Part shown: positions 8,299-18,609 of the stretch, in pieces | How the letters are laid out: each line of letters begins with the position of its first letter | Position numbering within the stretch: position 1 is the first letter of the stretch | Source: DASWJZ01 sp963846475 | GTDB taxonomy: Bacteria > Pseudomonadota > Alphaproteobacteria > Rhizobiales > Afifellaceae | Direction: 5' to 3' | Length of the DNA: 64,000 nt | Assembly: GCA_963846475.1 (NCBI GenBank) | Contig: CAWJVZ010000004.1 | Coordinates: forward strand, 4,216,001-4,280,000 | The notes under the pieces: model-generated | Told to the model about the DNA's origin: nothing | Seen by the model: only the letters and a program-made list of their open reading frames with translations | The model's database searches: none | Translations under genes and position numbers: made by a program

Positions 8299-8565
8299 AT
8301 GGCAACCCTCACCATCCGCAACCTGCCCGACGGCGTGCGCGACAAGCTCCGCATTCGGGCAGCCGAGAACGGCCGCAGCATGGAGGCGGAGGCGCGGAAC
8401 CTTCTCACGAGCGCAGTCTCCGCACCACCCGCGCCACCCGCGACGGACGATGTCGCTACGAGGGTAAAGGAAGTGCAGGACTCCCTGAAGCCGTACTTGC
8501 CTGAGGGCGTCAATCTCGTGGACGAATTCCTCGCGGGGCGGCGGCGGATGTGGGGAGAGGAGTGA
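8299..8565 (+). CDS. FitA/VapB-type ribbon-helix-helix antitoxin
   Basis: This 88-residue protein starts with the RHH strand MATLTIRNLPDGVRDKL, followed by two helices (IRAAENGRSMEAEARNLL), the typical FitA/StbC layout. The C-terminal tail (about 45-88) is the part expected to block the PIN toxin. The stop overlaps the start of the toxin by three bases, which indicates translational coupling. A perfect palindrome lies upstream. The local codon use is less GC-rich than in neighbouring genes, consistent with a mobile module. Confidence 0.85.
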   Translation: MATLTIRNLPDGVRDKLRIRAAENGRSMEAEARNLLTSAVSAPPAPPATDDVATRVKEVQDSLKPYLPEGVNLVDEFLAGRRRMWGEE

Positions 8566-8957
8566 TCGGACCCGATTTCGACGCGGTGCTCGATACCTCC
8601 GCGGTGTTAGCGGTCATGAAGGAGGAAGCAGGCGCAGCGGGAGTGCGCGCACGCATGGAGAGCGCCGCGATCTCGGTCGTGAACTTGGCTGAGATCGCCA
8701 CCAAACTCACGGAATGGGAAGTCCCGCCGCCGCTGGTAATTCGATCGATTGAGCGACTGAGGCTAAAGGTGCTCGCGTTCGACAGAGACTTGGCTATGGA
8801 AGCCGGCTTGCTGCATCGGTTCACCAGGGGACGTGACATCTCTCTGGGTGATCGCGCCTGCTTGGTGACCGCTCGGCACTTCGGAGTTCCCGTGGTCACG
8901 GGAGATCGCGGCTGGCAAACCCTCGATATCGGCGTCCGCGTGGAGCTGATCCGCTAG
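8562..8957 (+). CDS. VapC-type PIN-domain ribonuclease toxin
   Basis: This 131-residue toxin has the acidic PIN residues Asp in AVLDTSAVLAVM, Glu in NLAEIATKL, and Asp in the C-terminal LGDRACL and VTGDRGW. VapC toxins cleave tRNA or rRNA. I choose GTG 8562, which overlaps the antitoxin stop and has GGAGAGG directly upstream. A GTG at 8550 is the alternative. It pairs with the RHH antitoxin immediately before it. Confidence 0.85.
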   Translation: MIGPDFDAVLDTSAVLAVMKEEAGAAGVRARMESAAISVVNLAEIATKLTEWEVPPPLVIRSIERLRLKVLAFDRDLAMEAGLLHRFTRGRDISLGDRACLVTARHFGVPVVTGDRGWQTLDIGVRVELIR

Positions 8958-8959
8958 CC

Positions 8960-9550
8960 ATGCGCCTCGCCATCCACCCGCTCACGCCGGAGCGCTGGGA
9001 CGACGTCGTCAACCTGTTCGGGCCGGAGCGCGGCGCCAATTCCGGCTGCTGGTGCATGTGGTGGCGCATGGCCGGGCCCGATTGGAAAGCGGTGCCGCGC
9101 GACGACAAGCGCGACCGCTTCCGCGCGATCGTGGAGGCCGGCCCGGCGCCGGGAATTCTCGCCTATTCCGGCGACCAGGCAGTCGGCTGGTGCGCCGTCG
9201 GGCCGCGCGCCACATTGCCGCGCATGAATTCGTCGCGCGTGGCGGCGCCGCTCGACCAGATCGACGGCGTCTGGGCGGTCAACTGCTTCTACATCCGCTC
9301 CAACGCCCGCCGGCAGGGGCTCATGCGAATCCTGCTCGACGGTGCCGTGGCCTTCGCGGCCGGGGAGGGCGCGGCGACCATCGAAGCCTGCCCGATGGAA
9401 ACAAACCGCAAGCTGATCTGGGGCGAGGGCTATATCGGGCTTGCGTCGGTGTTCCGTGCGGCGGGTTTTGTAGAGGTCGCCCGCCGCTCGCCGACGCGGC
9501 CGCTGATGCGGCTGACGATCGAAGCGCCTGTGCGGGCGGCGGCACCCTGA
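8960..9550 (+). CDS. GNAT-family N-acetyltransferase
   Basis: This 196-residue protein has the acetyl-CoA-binding region NARRQGLMRILLDGAVAFA (an R-x-x-G-x variant). The N-terminal CWCMWW cluster is characteristic of a GNAT subgroup seen in soil bacteria. The start ATG at 8960 follows the vapC stop after two bases, so it may be read through from the toxin operon. The substrate is unknown. Confidence 0.8.
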   Translation: MRLAIHPLTPERWDDVVNLFGPERGANSGCWCMWWRMAGPDWKAVPRDDKRDRFRAIVEAGPAPGILAYSGDQAVGWCAVGPRATLPRMNSSRVAAPLDQIDGVWAVNCFYIRSNARRQGLMRILLDGAVAFAAGEGAATIEACPMETNRKLIWGEGYIGLASVFRAAGFVEVARRSPTRPLMRLTIEAPVRAAAP

Positions 9551-9609
9551 CGCTTGCCGGCAGCGCTGCCCGATCCAGTTTCGCTCGCGGACCAGATGAG
9601 AAGGCGCAC

Positions 9610-10449
9610 ATGACTCTGACCGTCACGGCGAACGGGGCCGCAATTCCGGCGATCGGCCTCGGGACCTGGCAGCTCCGCGGCGACGCGGCCATTCGCGCCG
9701 TGCAGGCGGCGCTGCAGGCCGGCTATCGCCACATCGATACGGCGGCAATGTACGGTAACGAGACGGAAGTCGGGGAGGCGATCCGCGCCCATGGTGCGCC
9801 ACGCGAGCAGATCTTCGTCACCACAAAAGTCTGGCCGAGCGACCTCGCCGACGGGAAGCTGCAGAAATCCGCCGAGGACAGCCTGCAGCGCCTGCAGCTG
9901 GACCAGGTCGACCTCCTGCTTATCCATTGGCCGAGCCGCGACATTCCCTTCGCCGAGCAGATCCGCGCGCTTTGCGACGCCCGGCGGCGCGGCCTCGCCC
10001 GCCATATCGGCGTCTCCAATTTCCCGCCGCGCTTCGTCGAGGCGGCGGTCGGCCTCGCCGACGAGCCGCTCGTCGCCAACCAGGTCGAGCATCACCCCTA
10101 TCTCGACCAGAGCGCCCTGGCGGCGGTCTGCACCAAGCACGGCATCGCCATCACCTCCTACGCCCCGCTCGGCAGGGGCGACGTCCTCCGCGATCCCGTC
10201 GTCACGGAGATCGCCCGCGCCAAGGGCAAGACGCCGGCCCAGGTCGTGCTGCGCTGGCACGTCGAGCAGCCGATGAATGTGGCGATCCCGAAATCCGCCA
10301 ATCCGCGGCGGATCGCCGAGAACATCGACATCTTCGATTTCGCGCTGACGCCGGCGGAGATGGGCCGCATCTCCAAGCTGGCGCGGCCCGGCGGACGCAT
10401 GGTGAATGCGGGCTATCCATCCGACTGGAACGGCGCGCCGCAAATCTGA
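9610..10449 (+). CDS. Aldo/keto reductase
   Basis: This 279-residue NADPH-dependent oxidoreductase has the AKR (TIM-barrel) catalytic tetrad: Asp and Tyr in YRHIDTAAMYGNE, Lys in VTTKVW, and His in LLLIHWPS. The cofactor site near the C-terminus is IPKSANPRRIAENIDIFDF. It is closest in layout to the 2,5-diketo-D-gluconate reductase group. It reduces aldehydes or ketones; the physiological substrate is not evident. It stands between the GNAT gene and the MFS gene on the same strand. Confidence 0.9.
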   Translation: MTLTVTANGAAIPAIGLGTWQLRGDAAIRAVQAALQAGYRHIDTAAMYGNETEVGEAIRAHGAPREQIFVTTKVWPSDLADGKLQKSAEDSLQRLQLDQVDLLLIHWPSRDIPFAEQIRALCDARRRGLARHIGVSNFPPRFVEAAVGLADEPLVANQVEHHPYLDQSALAAVCTKHGIAITSYAPLGRGDVLRDPVVTEIARAKGKTPAQVVLRWHVEQPMNVAIPKSANPRRIAENIDIFDFALTPAEMGRISKLARPGGRMVNAGYPSDWNGAPQI

Positions 10450-10639
10450 CCGGAGCCGCTGTCCTGATCCAATCGCGACGCGCCATGTCGTAGCTGCCGC
10501 TTGCGACAGAGCGGCCAAGGCGACAGGCTAAGCCCTTCAATTCCTTCCCGGTTTTCCCCTGGTCACCAATGCCCGCAATCCCGTCTGGCTGCCGGCTGCA
10601 ACGCAGCCCGGCGCCTGGGCGTTCGCCATCCTTTACGCG

Positions 10640-11758
10640 GTGGAATCGTTCAGCCGGGCGACGCTCGCCAGCATCGTGCCGATCCAGGCTTACGACCTCT
10701 TAAAGGACGAGCAGAAGGTCAGCATTCTCTACTTCCTGGTCGGCATGGCGGGCCTCGTCGCCACGCTTTGCGCGCCGGTCCTCTACCGCCACATGCCGCG
10801 GCGCTGGGTCTATACGGCGGGCGCGCTGATCATCGTCGCCGCAAGCGCCTGCCTCGCGACCCACACCCTGGTCGGGCAGGCGGCGGGCATGTTCCTGCGC
10901 ATCCTCGGCGCCGGCACCTTGGCCATCACCCTCAACCTCTACATCATGGAGTTCATCCCGAAGCAGAAGTTCGTCCAGTCGGAATCGCTCCGCCTGGCCT
11001 TGGCAACGTTCGCCTGGACGGTCGGGCCGGCGCTCGGCGTCTGGCTCTACGTGGATTTCGGTACCGTCGCCCCCTACATCTGGAGCTCGGCCTGGGCGCT
11101 GGCCTTGATCGCGCTCTTCTGGTCGTTGCGGCTGTCGGGCCGCAAGGCGGTCGCCCCGGGGATCATGCGGCCCATCAATCCGGTCGCCAATGTGCGCCGC
11201 TTCGTCGCCCAGCCGCGCATGCGGCTTGCCTGGCTGATCGCCTTCGGCCGCTCCTGCTACTGGACGACCTTCTACATCTATGCGCCGATCCTGATGGTCG
11301 CCACGGGCGAAGGAAAGCTCTCCGGCGGCCTCGTCGTCTCGCTCGGCAACGGTCTCCTCCTCTTCGCCATCCATTGGGGCAAGCTCGGCAGCCGCATCGG
11401 CGTCAGGCCGGTCGTCGTGCTGTCCTTCGCCGCATCAGCGCTGACAGCCCTCCTGGCGGGGCTGGCCGGCGAGGCGCATCCGTGGACCGCGGCGATCCTT
11501 CTCCTTGCCGGGGTGAATTTCGCCGTAGCGCTCGACGCGGTCGGCAGCACGCCGTTCCTCCGCGCCGTCCACTCTTACGAGCGTCCGCAGATGACCGCCG
11601 TCTACCGCACCAATCTCGATCTCTCCGACCTGCTGCCGACGCTGATCTATTCGATCATCCTCGGCTTCGCCGGGCTCGGCGCGGTGTTCGCCGCGCTCGG
11701 GCTGTTCTGCGCCTATTGCGCGTGGGTTTCCTGGCGATACCTGCCGCGCTCCATGTGA
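10640..11758 (+). CDS. MFS transporter, 5' end uncertain
   Basis: At least 372 residues form roughly ten to eleven hydrophobic segments of a major-facilitator permease. GTG 10640 is the first conventional start, but it falls inside what reads like the first membrane helix (AWAFAILYAVESFSRATLAS), and coding-like sequence (NARNPVWLPAATQPG) extends back to at least 10560 with no ATG, GTG or TTG in frame. Deleting one C in the run 10556-10559 would join this to a TTG at 10501, giving a 418-residue protein. The substrate is unknown. Confidence 0.7.
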   Translation: MESFSRATLASIVPIQAYDLLKDEQKVSILYFLVGMAGLVATLCAPVLYRHMPRRWVYTAGALIIVAASACLATHTLVGQAAGMFLRILGAGTLAITLNLYIMEFIPKQKFVQSESLRLALATFAWTVGPALGVWLYVDFGTVAPYIWSSAWALALIALFWSLRLSGRKAVAPGIMRPINPVANVRRFVAQPRMRLAWLIAFGRSCYWTTFYIYAPILMVATGEGKLSGGLVVSLGNGLLLFAIHWGKLGSRIGVRPVVVLSFAASALTALLAGLAGEAHPWTAAILLLAGVNFAVALDAVGSTPFLRAVHSYERPQMTAVYRTNLDLSDLLPTLIYSIILGFAGLGAVFAALGLFCAYCAWVSWRYLPRSM

Positions 11759-11793
11759 GCGGGAACGCCAGCCCCGCTTCGGGGGTTTCCCGC
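11759..11793 (+). terminator. Nested hairpin after the MFS gene
   Basis: GCGGGAA (11759-11765) pairs with TTCCCGC (11787-11793), and CCCCG/CGGGG pair inside. It lies right after the MFS stop and 35 bases before the mscS start. There is no clear U-tract, so it may be a weak or factor-assisted terminator. Confidence 0.4.
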
Positions 11794-11827
11794 CCGCCAA
11801 GGCACTAATAAGCCGGCTTGGCGGGAG

Positions 11828-13186
11828 ATGCCTTTGGACAGCATCTTTGGGAGCGACTGGGCGGCCGAGCTCGGCCAGGCCGAAGACGCCTTCTACGGCT
11901 TTGCCGAAAATTTCCTCGATCCCTGGGTGCCGATCCAGCTCGGCATCATCATCGTCGCGCTCCTGGTCAGCGTCGGGCTCGGCGGCTGGATCGAGCGTCA
12001 GCTGGAGCCGTGGCTGCGGGAAGTCCACGGCAAGCGGCGGCTGCTCCGCTTCCTCGCCCTCCTCCTACGGCGGACGCGCTGGATTGTCGCGGCCCTTCTC
12101 CTCGGCCTCGCGCTCATCGTCATCCGCGCCACGACGCTGCCGAGCAACGGCGCGATCGTCGGCCTCGCCGCCGCGCTGATCGCCACGTGGGTGGCGATCT
12201 CCGTAGTGTCGCGGCTCATCCGCAACCGGAGCATTGCGCGCCTCGTCGCCTGGATCGCCTGGATTATTGTGGCGCTGATCATCACCGGCGCATTCGACGA
12301 GGTCTCAGGCGTGCTGGACGCGGCCGCCATCCCCGTCGGCGCCTTCCGCATCTCGCTTTACGACGTCCTCCAGGCGGGGCTGGTGATCGCCGTCGTCCTC
12401 TGGCTCGCCATCGTCATCGGCAATGTCATGGAGCGGCGGGTCGCCGCCAATCCAGACCTGACGCCGAGTCTCAGGGTGCTGATCGGCAAGCTCGCCAAGA
12501 TCGTGCTCCTCGTCGCCGCCGGCGCCATCGCGCTCGCCGCCCTCGGCATCGACCTGACGGCGCTGACGATCTTTTCCGGCGCGGTCGGCGTCGGCATCGG
12601 CTTCGGCCTGCAGAAAGTCGTGTCGAACTTCGTCAGCGGCATCATCATCCTCCTCGACAAGTCGATAAAGCCGGGCGACACGATCGCCCTCGGCGAGACT
12701 TTTGGGTGGATCAAGGCGCTCCGCGCCCGCTTCGTCACCGTCGTCACCCGCGACGGCCGGTCCTACCTCATCCCCAACGAGGATTTCATCACCCAGCGCG
12801 TGGTGAACTGGTCGTTCGAGACGACGCTGATCCGCATCGACGTCGAATTCGGCGTCGCCGGCACTTGCGATCCGCACCAGGCGCGGCGCCTCGCCGTCGA
12901 GGCCGCCAGATCGGTGGAGCGCATCCAGGAGCGCCCGCAGCCGGTCTGCCACATGACGAAATTCGACGGCGCGGAGATCGCCTTCATCCTGCGATTCTGG
13001 ATCGCCGACCCGCAGAACGGCGTCACCAACGTCAGGGGCGCGGTGCTATTGGCCGTCTGGGATGCGTTCAAGGCGGCCGGCATCGACCTTTCGCTGCCGA
13101 CGCGCGAGATCGTCCTGAACAAGCCGCTCGGCATCCGCCTGGAACGGCAGGACCAGGGGGCCGGTCCGCAAGAAAGGCCCGCCTAA
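11828..13186 (+). CDS. MscS-family small-conductance mechanosensitive channel
   Basis: This 452-residue inner-membrane channel opens under turgor stress to release solutes. Four to five helices precede the pore helix, which is the glycine/alanine-rich TIFSGAVGVGIGFGLQKVVS. It is followed by the conserved SGIIILLDKSIKPGD and TVVTRDGRSYLIPNEDFI of the beta domain and an alpha/beta cytoplasmic cage. The length suggests extra N-terminal helices relative to E. coli MscS. Its 3' end overlaps the convergent gene by four bases. Confidence 0.9.
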   Translation: MPLDSIFGSDWAAELGQAEDAFYGFAENFLDPWVPIQLGIIIVALLVSVGLGGWIERQLEPWLREVHGKRRLLRFLALLLRRTRWIVAALLLGLALIVIRATTLPSNGAIVGLAAALIATWVAISVVSRLIRNRSIARLVAWIAWIIVALIITGAFDEVSGVLDAAAIPVGAFRISLYDVLQAGLVIAVVLWLAIVIGNVMERRVAANPDLTPSLRVLIGKLAKIVLLVAAGAIALAALGIDLTALTIFSGAVGVGIGFGLQKVVSNFVSGIIILLDKSIKPGDTIALGETFGWIKALRARFVTVVTRDGRSYLIPNEDFITQRVVNWSFETTLIRIDVEFGVAGTCDPHQARRLAVEAARSVERIQERPQPVCHMTKFDGAEIAFILRFWIADPQNGVTNVRGAVLLAVWDAFKAAGIDLSLPTREIVLNKPLGIRLERQDQGAGPQERPA

Positions 13187-13818
13187 AGATCCAGCGACCT
13201 GAGCTCCTCGCGCGTCAAGCGCCGGCCCTCCCACGCGCGCCCGCCGCCGGACAGGCCCATCAGGCCGCGCTTGCGCGCTCCCAGGTCGGTCACCGATACG
13301 CCGGCGGCAGCCGCGATGGCCGCGGCGATTTCGGTCACCGGCAGGGCTTCGTCATGGGTGTAGGCGAAGGTGATCGTCTCGCCGGATCGTGTCGTCAGCG
13401 TGCCGACCTCCGCCAGCATGCGGTGCATGCGGCGTTCCGGCAGCGTCTTGCCCTGGCCTTCCATCACCTCCTGCCGCGTTTCGACGGAGACGATTTCGTC
13501 CGGCCGCAGCGACAGGCGGCGCAGAACGGGCAGCCAGATGCTTTTCGCCGTGACGATGTCCACGCGGTCGGGCGCGACGGCGATGCGCGCCTTCCGCCTG
13601 AGGTTCAGGAAGCCGTAGGCATAGAGGGCGCAGAGGCCGAGGACGAAGGCGACGCAGAGCAGCACGATCGCGCCTTCCCGCTCGCTGAACAAGGCTGCGA
13701 CCAGGCAACCCAGAGCAATGCAGAGAAGCGCTCCGAAGCCGAATGCCGCCATTGCGACGGAGCCCCGCCGCGGCTTCCATTCGGTGGTGCTCGCCGCCTC
13801 GCCGGTGATTCCGCTCAT
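13183..13818 (-). CDS. Membrane protein with two TM segments, unknown
   Basis: This 211-residue protein has two adjacent hydrophobic helices near the N-terminus (about 22-64), then a soluble C-terminal part resembling a bPH-like domain (RIAVAPDRVDIVTAKSIWLP...). The ATG at 13818 is preferred over an upstream TTG because GGAG lies at a suitable distance. It ends with EELRSLDL. No enzymatic residues stand out. It is convergent with mscS. Confidence 0.65.
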   Translation of the reverse strand: MSGITGEAASTTEWKPRRGSVAMAAFGFGALLCIALGCLVAALFSEREGAIVLLCVAFVLGLCALYAYGFLNLRRKARIAVAPDRVDIVTAKSIWLPVLRRLSLRPDEIVSVETRQEVMEGQGKTLPERRMHRMLAEVGTLTTRSGETITFAYTHDEALPVTEIAAAIAAAAGVSVTDLGARKRGLMGLSGGGRAWEGRRLTREELRSLDL

Positions 13819-13884
13819 GTCGTACTCCAACGCACTTGTGCAGAGGGGTAAGGTGCCGCGCGGCCTTCGACAAGAGCGAGAGGG

Positions 13885-14565
13885 TCAGGCCCGCAGCAGC
13901 CGGAGCGACGGGAAGGCGAGCTGGCGGCGGCTGAGCGCGATCACCACGATCAGGGTGATCACCAGGAACAGCCAGGGACTGGCGAACCAGCCCAGAAAAC
14001 CCACGGAAAAGAAGAAGGCGCGGAGCCCCCGGCTGAAATGGCGGCCGGCGACGACGCTCATCTCGGTGGCGCGGTCGATCGCCAGACGCGCTGCCTCGGT
14101 GTCGCGCTCTTCGGCCTGCGGCGTGGCGCCGATCAGGATCGAGACGTAGGCGAACAGCCGGAACGACCAGCCGAACTTGAAGAAGGCGTAGGCGTAGATC
14201 GACAGGAGGCCCAGCGCCTTGATCTCCCATGCGACGGCCGAGCCGCCTTCCGCGAAGGGCAGATCGTGGACAACGCCGAGCACCTGCTCGGAGGTGGTGA
14301 GCAGCGCGAAGGCGGCGCCGATGGCCAGCAGCGACGTGGAGGCGAAGAAGGCGGAGCCGTTCTGCAGCCCGGCAATCACCTGGGCGTCGAGCATGCGATT
14401 GTCGCGCGCCAGCATCGTTTCCATCCAGCGGCGGCGCTGGGCGTTCATCGCGGCGGTCAGCGTGTGGTTGCGCCACGGGCTGAAATCGACGAGCCAGGCG
14501 TAGAACCCCCAGCTTAGGACGAAGACGCCAGCCGCGACGAGGTCCACGATCCCGAAATACTGCAT
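13885..14565 (-). CDS. DUF599 family membrane protein
   Basis: This 226-residue membrane protein has the DUF599 pattern: an N-terminal helix (VDLVAAGVFVLSWGFYAWL), the charged MNAQRRRWMETMLARDNRMLD stretch (abridged), then three further helices. The start MQYFGIVDL is chosen because GGAAG is upstream and the family begins here. The function of DUF599 is unknown. It lies 67 bases upstream of the previous minus-strand gene and is divergent from the MazEF module. Confidence 0.8.
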   Translation of the reverse strand: MQYFGIVDLVAAGVFVLSWGFYAWLVDFSPWRNHTLTAAMNAQRRRWMETMLARDNRMLDAQVIAGLQNGSAFFASTSLLAIGAAFALLTTSEQVLGVVHDLPFAEGGSAVAWEIKALGLLSIYAYAFFKFGWSFRLFAYVSILIGATPQAEERDTEAARLAIDRATEMSVVAGRHFSRGLRAFFFSVGFLGWFASPWLFLVITLIVVIALSRRQLAFPSLRLLRA

Positions 14566-14687
14566 TCTTCCGAGCTCCCCAGCGGAACCTGCCGGAGCCC
14601 GCTGCTCCCGGCAAGCCGACGATGCCGGGCCAGGCGACTTGCCCTCTGCGACGCGTCCGGCAGCCTTGCAACGCAAACCACCCTGGA

Positions 14688-14705
14688 GTTATATCCGAAT
14701 ATAAC
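14688..14705. promoter_or_regulatory. Palindromic operator of the MazEF-type module
   Basis: GTTATAT-ccga-ATATAAC is a perfect 7-base palindrome directly before the AGGAGGT ribosome site of the antitoxin gene. The AT-rich arms also look like a -10 element. MazE-type antitoxins bind such palindromes to repress their operon. Confidence 0.6.
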
Positions 14706-14716
14706 AGGAGGTGGCC

Positions 14717-14974
14717 ATGGTCGTATCAACGCTCCGCAATGTCGGAGGCTCGGTGATGCTGGCAATTCCAAAGGCGCTGCTCGAAGCGCTGGGGCTCAGC
14801 GCCAATACCAAGGTGGCGCTTTCTGTCGATGGCGGGCGGCTGGTCGTCGAGAAGCGCCCGCGGCCGAAATACACGCTCACGGAGCTCCTGGCTCAGTGCG
14901 ATCCCGACGCGCCGGCTGGCGCCGACGAGCAGGAATGGCAGGAGATGGAGCCGGCCGGCCGCGAGGCTTGGTGA
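14717..14974 (+). CDS. MazE/AbrB-type antitoxin
   Basis: This 85-residue protein begins with the AbrB-type hairpin MVVSTLRNVGGSVMLAIPKALLEAL, given here as its pattern: LRNVGGS then VMLAIPKALL. The acidic C-terminus (PAGADEQEWQEMEP) is the likely toxin-binding tail. ATG 14717 has AGGAGGT at an ideal distance. The stop overlaps the toxin start (ATGA), indicating translational coupling. A palindrome just upstream is the likely operator. Confidence 0.85.
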   Translation: MVVSTLRNVGGSVMLAIPKALLEALGLSANTKVALSVDGGRLVVEKRPRPKYTLTELLAQCDPDAPAGADEQEWQEMEPAGREAW

Positions 14975-15303
14975 TGGAGCGCGGCGACATCTGGCACGTC
15001 GATCTGGACCCGACCAAAGGGCGCGAACAGGCCTATCCGCGTTACGTGCTCGTCCTGACGAAGCGCGAGTTCAACCAGCTGGGCACGCCGCTGGTCGCCC
15101 CGATCACCACGGGCGGAAACTTTGCCCGCATGCGCGGGTTTGCGGTGCCGCTCTCCGGGGCGGGCACGAAGGCCGCGGGCGTCGTGCTCTGCCATCAGTT
15201 GCGGGCCCTCGACCTGCAGGCGCGCAAGGCGCGTTTCAGCGAGAGGGCGCCGGAATCCGTGGTGGACGAGGTGCTCGCCAAGGTGGCCGCGTTGCTGGAG
15301 TAG
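14974..15303 (+). CDS. MazF/PemK-type mRNA interferase toxin
   Basis: This 109-residue endoribonuclease toxin has the MazF signatures RGDIWHVDLDPTKGREQ, RYVLVLT, FNQLGTPLVAPIT and the C-terminal CHQLRALD. MazF enzymes cut mRNA at short sequence motifs. The conserved Arg of RGD(I/L)W and Thr of APIT(T) are present, so it appears active. It overlaps the antitoxin by one base. The pair sits between DUF599 and mccB. Confidence 0.88.
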   Translation: MERGDIWHVDLDPTKGREQAYPRYVLVLTKREFNQLGTPLVAPITTGGNFARMRGFAVPLSGAGTKAAGVVLCHQLRALDLQARKARFSERAPESVVDEVLAKVAALLE

Positions 15304-15399
15304 GCAAGACATCCAGGACTCGCGAGTAGACGGACGCTTCCCCTCCGCTTGAACGCCGCGCAACCGCCGGATAGTTCTGGAGCCGCAGGGGAGGCGCGA

Positions 15400-17007
<1,608 letters not shown>

Positions 17008-17032
17008 CGTTTCGCGATGTTCTGTTTCAGCG

Positions 17033-17407
17033 CTATGCGATCAGCTCGTCCACCGTAATTGCCAGCGCCTCGGCCAAAGCCCGCAGCACGCCGATGCGGC
17101 CTTCCTTGCCGCTTTCGATTTCAGCCAGTTCGCTCTCCGCTATCCCGGCCCGCTCGGCGAGCCCGGCCTGCGTCAGCCCGCGTTTCTGGCGCCAGAAGGC
17201 GAGCGGCGTCGGCGCCGCCAGATAATCGTCCATTTCGCTGTCCGGGATCAGCTGCACCTTGCCGGCAGCGATCTGAGCGAGGCTCCGCTCCGCCGCCAGT
17301 ACATCGTCTCGGTCCTCCGCCGCGTCGACCAGCGCCTCGTAATCGGCTCGCGGCAGAACGACCATCTCCTCGCCGGACGGGCTTTGTATGATCTGCGGCT
17401 TGTTCAT
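17033..17407 (-). CDS. Xre-family (HigA-like) antitoxin
   Basis: This 124-residue protein has an N-terminal Phd-like segment (VVLPRADYEALVDAAED) and a C-terminal Xre helix-turn-helix (LTQAGLAERAGIAESELAEIE). It lies 10 bases downstream of a RelE-type toxin on the same strand, the toxin-first order common for Xre antitoxins. It probably neutralises the toxin and represses the pair. Confidence 0.82.
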   Translation of the reverse strand: MNKPQIIQSPSGEEMVVLPRADYEALVDAAEDRDDVLAAERSLAQIAAGKVQLIPDSEMDDYLAAPTPLAFWRQKRGLTQAGLAERAGIAESELAEIESGKEGRIGVLRALAEALAITVDELIA

Positions 17408-17417
17408 CGGATCATCT

Positions 17418-17669
17418 CTAGCGGTAAATCGAGCCGCGCGGACCTATCTTGTGGACGATGATCTGTTCGGGCTCGATCGAAAGGATAACACGCCAGTCGC
17501 CGATGCGGAGCCGCAAAGCGCTTGTGCCCTTCAGGGCAGATAGATTGTTTGCCAGCGTCTCAGGATCGGAGGCAAGCTGGTTCAGCTTGCCTCGCATGAG
17601 TTCGGCCACGTTTCGTGGCATCCGCCGGAGGCTTTTCCGAGCCTCCGGGCCATAGACGACGGTGCGCAT
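17418..17669 (-). CDS. RelE/ParE-superfamily toxin
   Basis: This 83-residue protein has the RelE fold: EARKSLRRMPRNVAELM, then LKGTSALRLRIGDWRVILS and the final strand IIVHKIGPRGSIYR. The basic residues and terminal Tyr expected of ribosome-dependent mRNA interferases are present. It precedes its Xre antitoxin, and both read leftward into the region after mccB. It is the third toxin-antitoxin module within 10 kb. Confidence 0.85.
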   Translation of the reverse strand: MRTVVYGPEARKSLRRMPRNVAELMRGKLNQLASDPETLANNLSALKGTSALRLRIGDWRVILSIEPEQIIVHKIGPRGSIYR

Positions 17670-17718
17670 ATCACGATTGTCGGTCCTGCCCTACAGCCGT
17701 GTAATCCGCTCCGGCCGC

Positions 17719-18366
17719 TCAATCCGCCGCGAAGCAATAGAACAGTCCCGCTCCGCCGGTGCCCACCAGATCCTCCTGGCTGCAGCCGCGGCTGGCGTGC
17801 GAGAAATTCCAGAAATTGATGCCCTGCGGGTTGCCGATGAGATCGTGGTGGCCGGTCATCGCGGCGCCTTCGCCGCTCGACGTCCAGTTGCCGCAGGTCA
17901 TGTCCTCGCCGGCCGCGAACGCGGTGCCGTCGCGCTGCGACCCCGTCAGGATGTCGTGCTGGTTCGGATCGTCGCCGCGGCCCTTCACCGGCTGGCCGCG
18001 CTCGTCGAGCGCCGTCTCCTTGTTGATCTTGTTGGTCTCAGCGTGCAGCTCGTCGACATTGGCGGCAATCTCGACGCCCTTGGCGTTCACCCACGGCCCG
18101 CTGCCGATGCGGTCGCGGGCGTTCACCGCGCCCTCGCCGCTGGTGCTGAGATAGGCCCGCCAGGTCTTTCCGCCGGCGCCGGCCGCCTCGGCGAGCGCCT
18201 GGCAATGCGCGTCCGCCCCTTCCAGGCCGCCGAGGTCGCCGCCCTTACCCGGCCCGGCGCTGGTCACGAAGAACGACATCGGATTGTCCTGCGCCGAAGC
18301 GCCCGGAAGGGCCACGGCGAGCATGGCGGCGGCAGCAGCTAGGCTCAGGCTAAGTTTTCTCGTCAT
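17719..18366 (-). CDS. Exported lectin-like protein
   Basis: This 215-residue protein has a signal peptide (MTRKLSLSLAAAAAMLAVAL, cleavage near ASAQD). The mature part has the GGDLGGLEGADAHCQALAEA opening and conserved Cys and Trp residues (WRAYLST, CGNWTS) found in a family of proteobacterial C-type-lectin/endostatin-like exported proteins. Four cysteines suggest two disulfides. The function is unknown and binding to glycans is only inferred from the fold. The ATG at 18366 is chosen because it starts the signal peptide. Confidence 0.72.
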   Translation of the reverse strand: MTRKLSLSLAAAAAMLAVALPGASAQDNPMSFFVTSAGPGKGGDLGGLEGADAHCQALAEAAGAGGKTWRAYLSTSGEGAVNARDRIGSGPWVNAKGVEIAANVDELHAETNKINKETALDERGQPVKGRGDDPNQHDILTGSQRDGTAFAAGEDMTCGNWTSSGEGAAMTGHHDLIGNPQGINFWNFSHASRGCSQEDLVGTGGAGLFYCFAAD

Positions 18367-18609
18367 TCCATCCTCCCGGGGAAAGCGGCGTGCCTGCCCG
18401 TAGGCCGGCGATGACAGCAAGGTTAGCCCGCATCCCGGATACGTCGAGGCGCCTCACCGCGATTTGCGCAGGCGTGATCGCCGGTTCTGCCCGGGCCCAA
18501 TTCGGCGGGAGGCGGTGAAGTGCAACCACCGGCAGGTCCGCAGCTTGTCCAGCGATACACCAAATGATAGAAATTGTGATACGTCCCCTAACCGGGAGTA
18601 GATCAGCCG

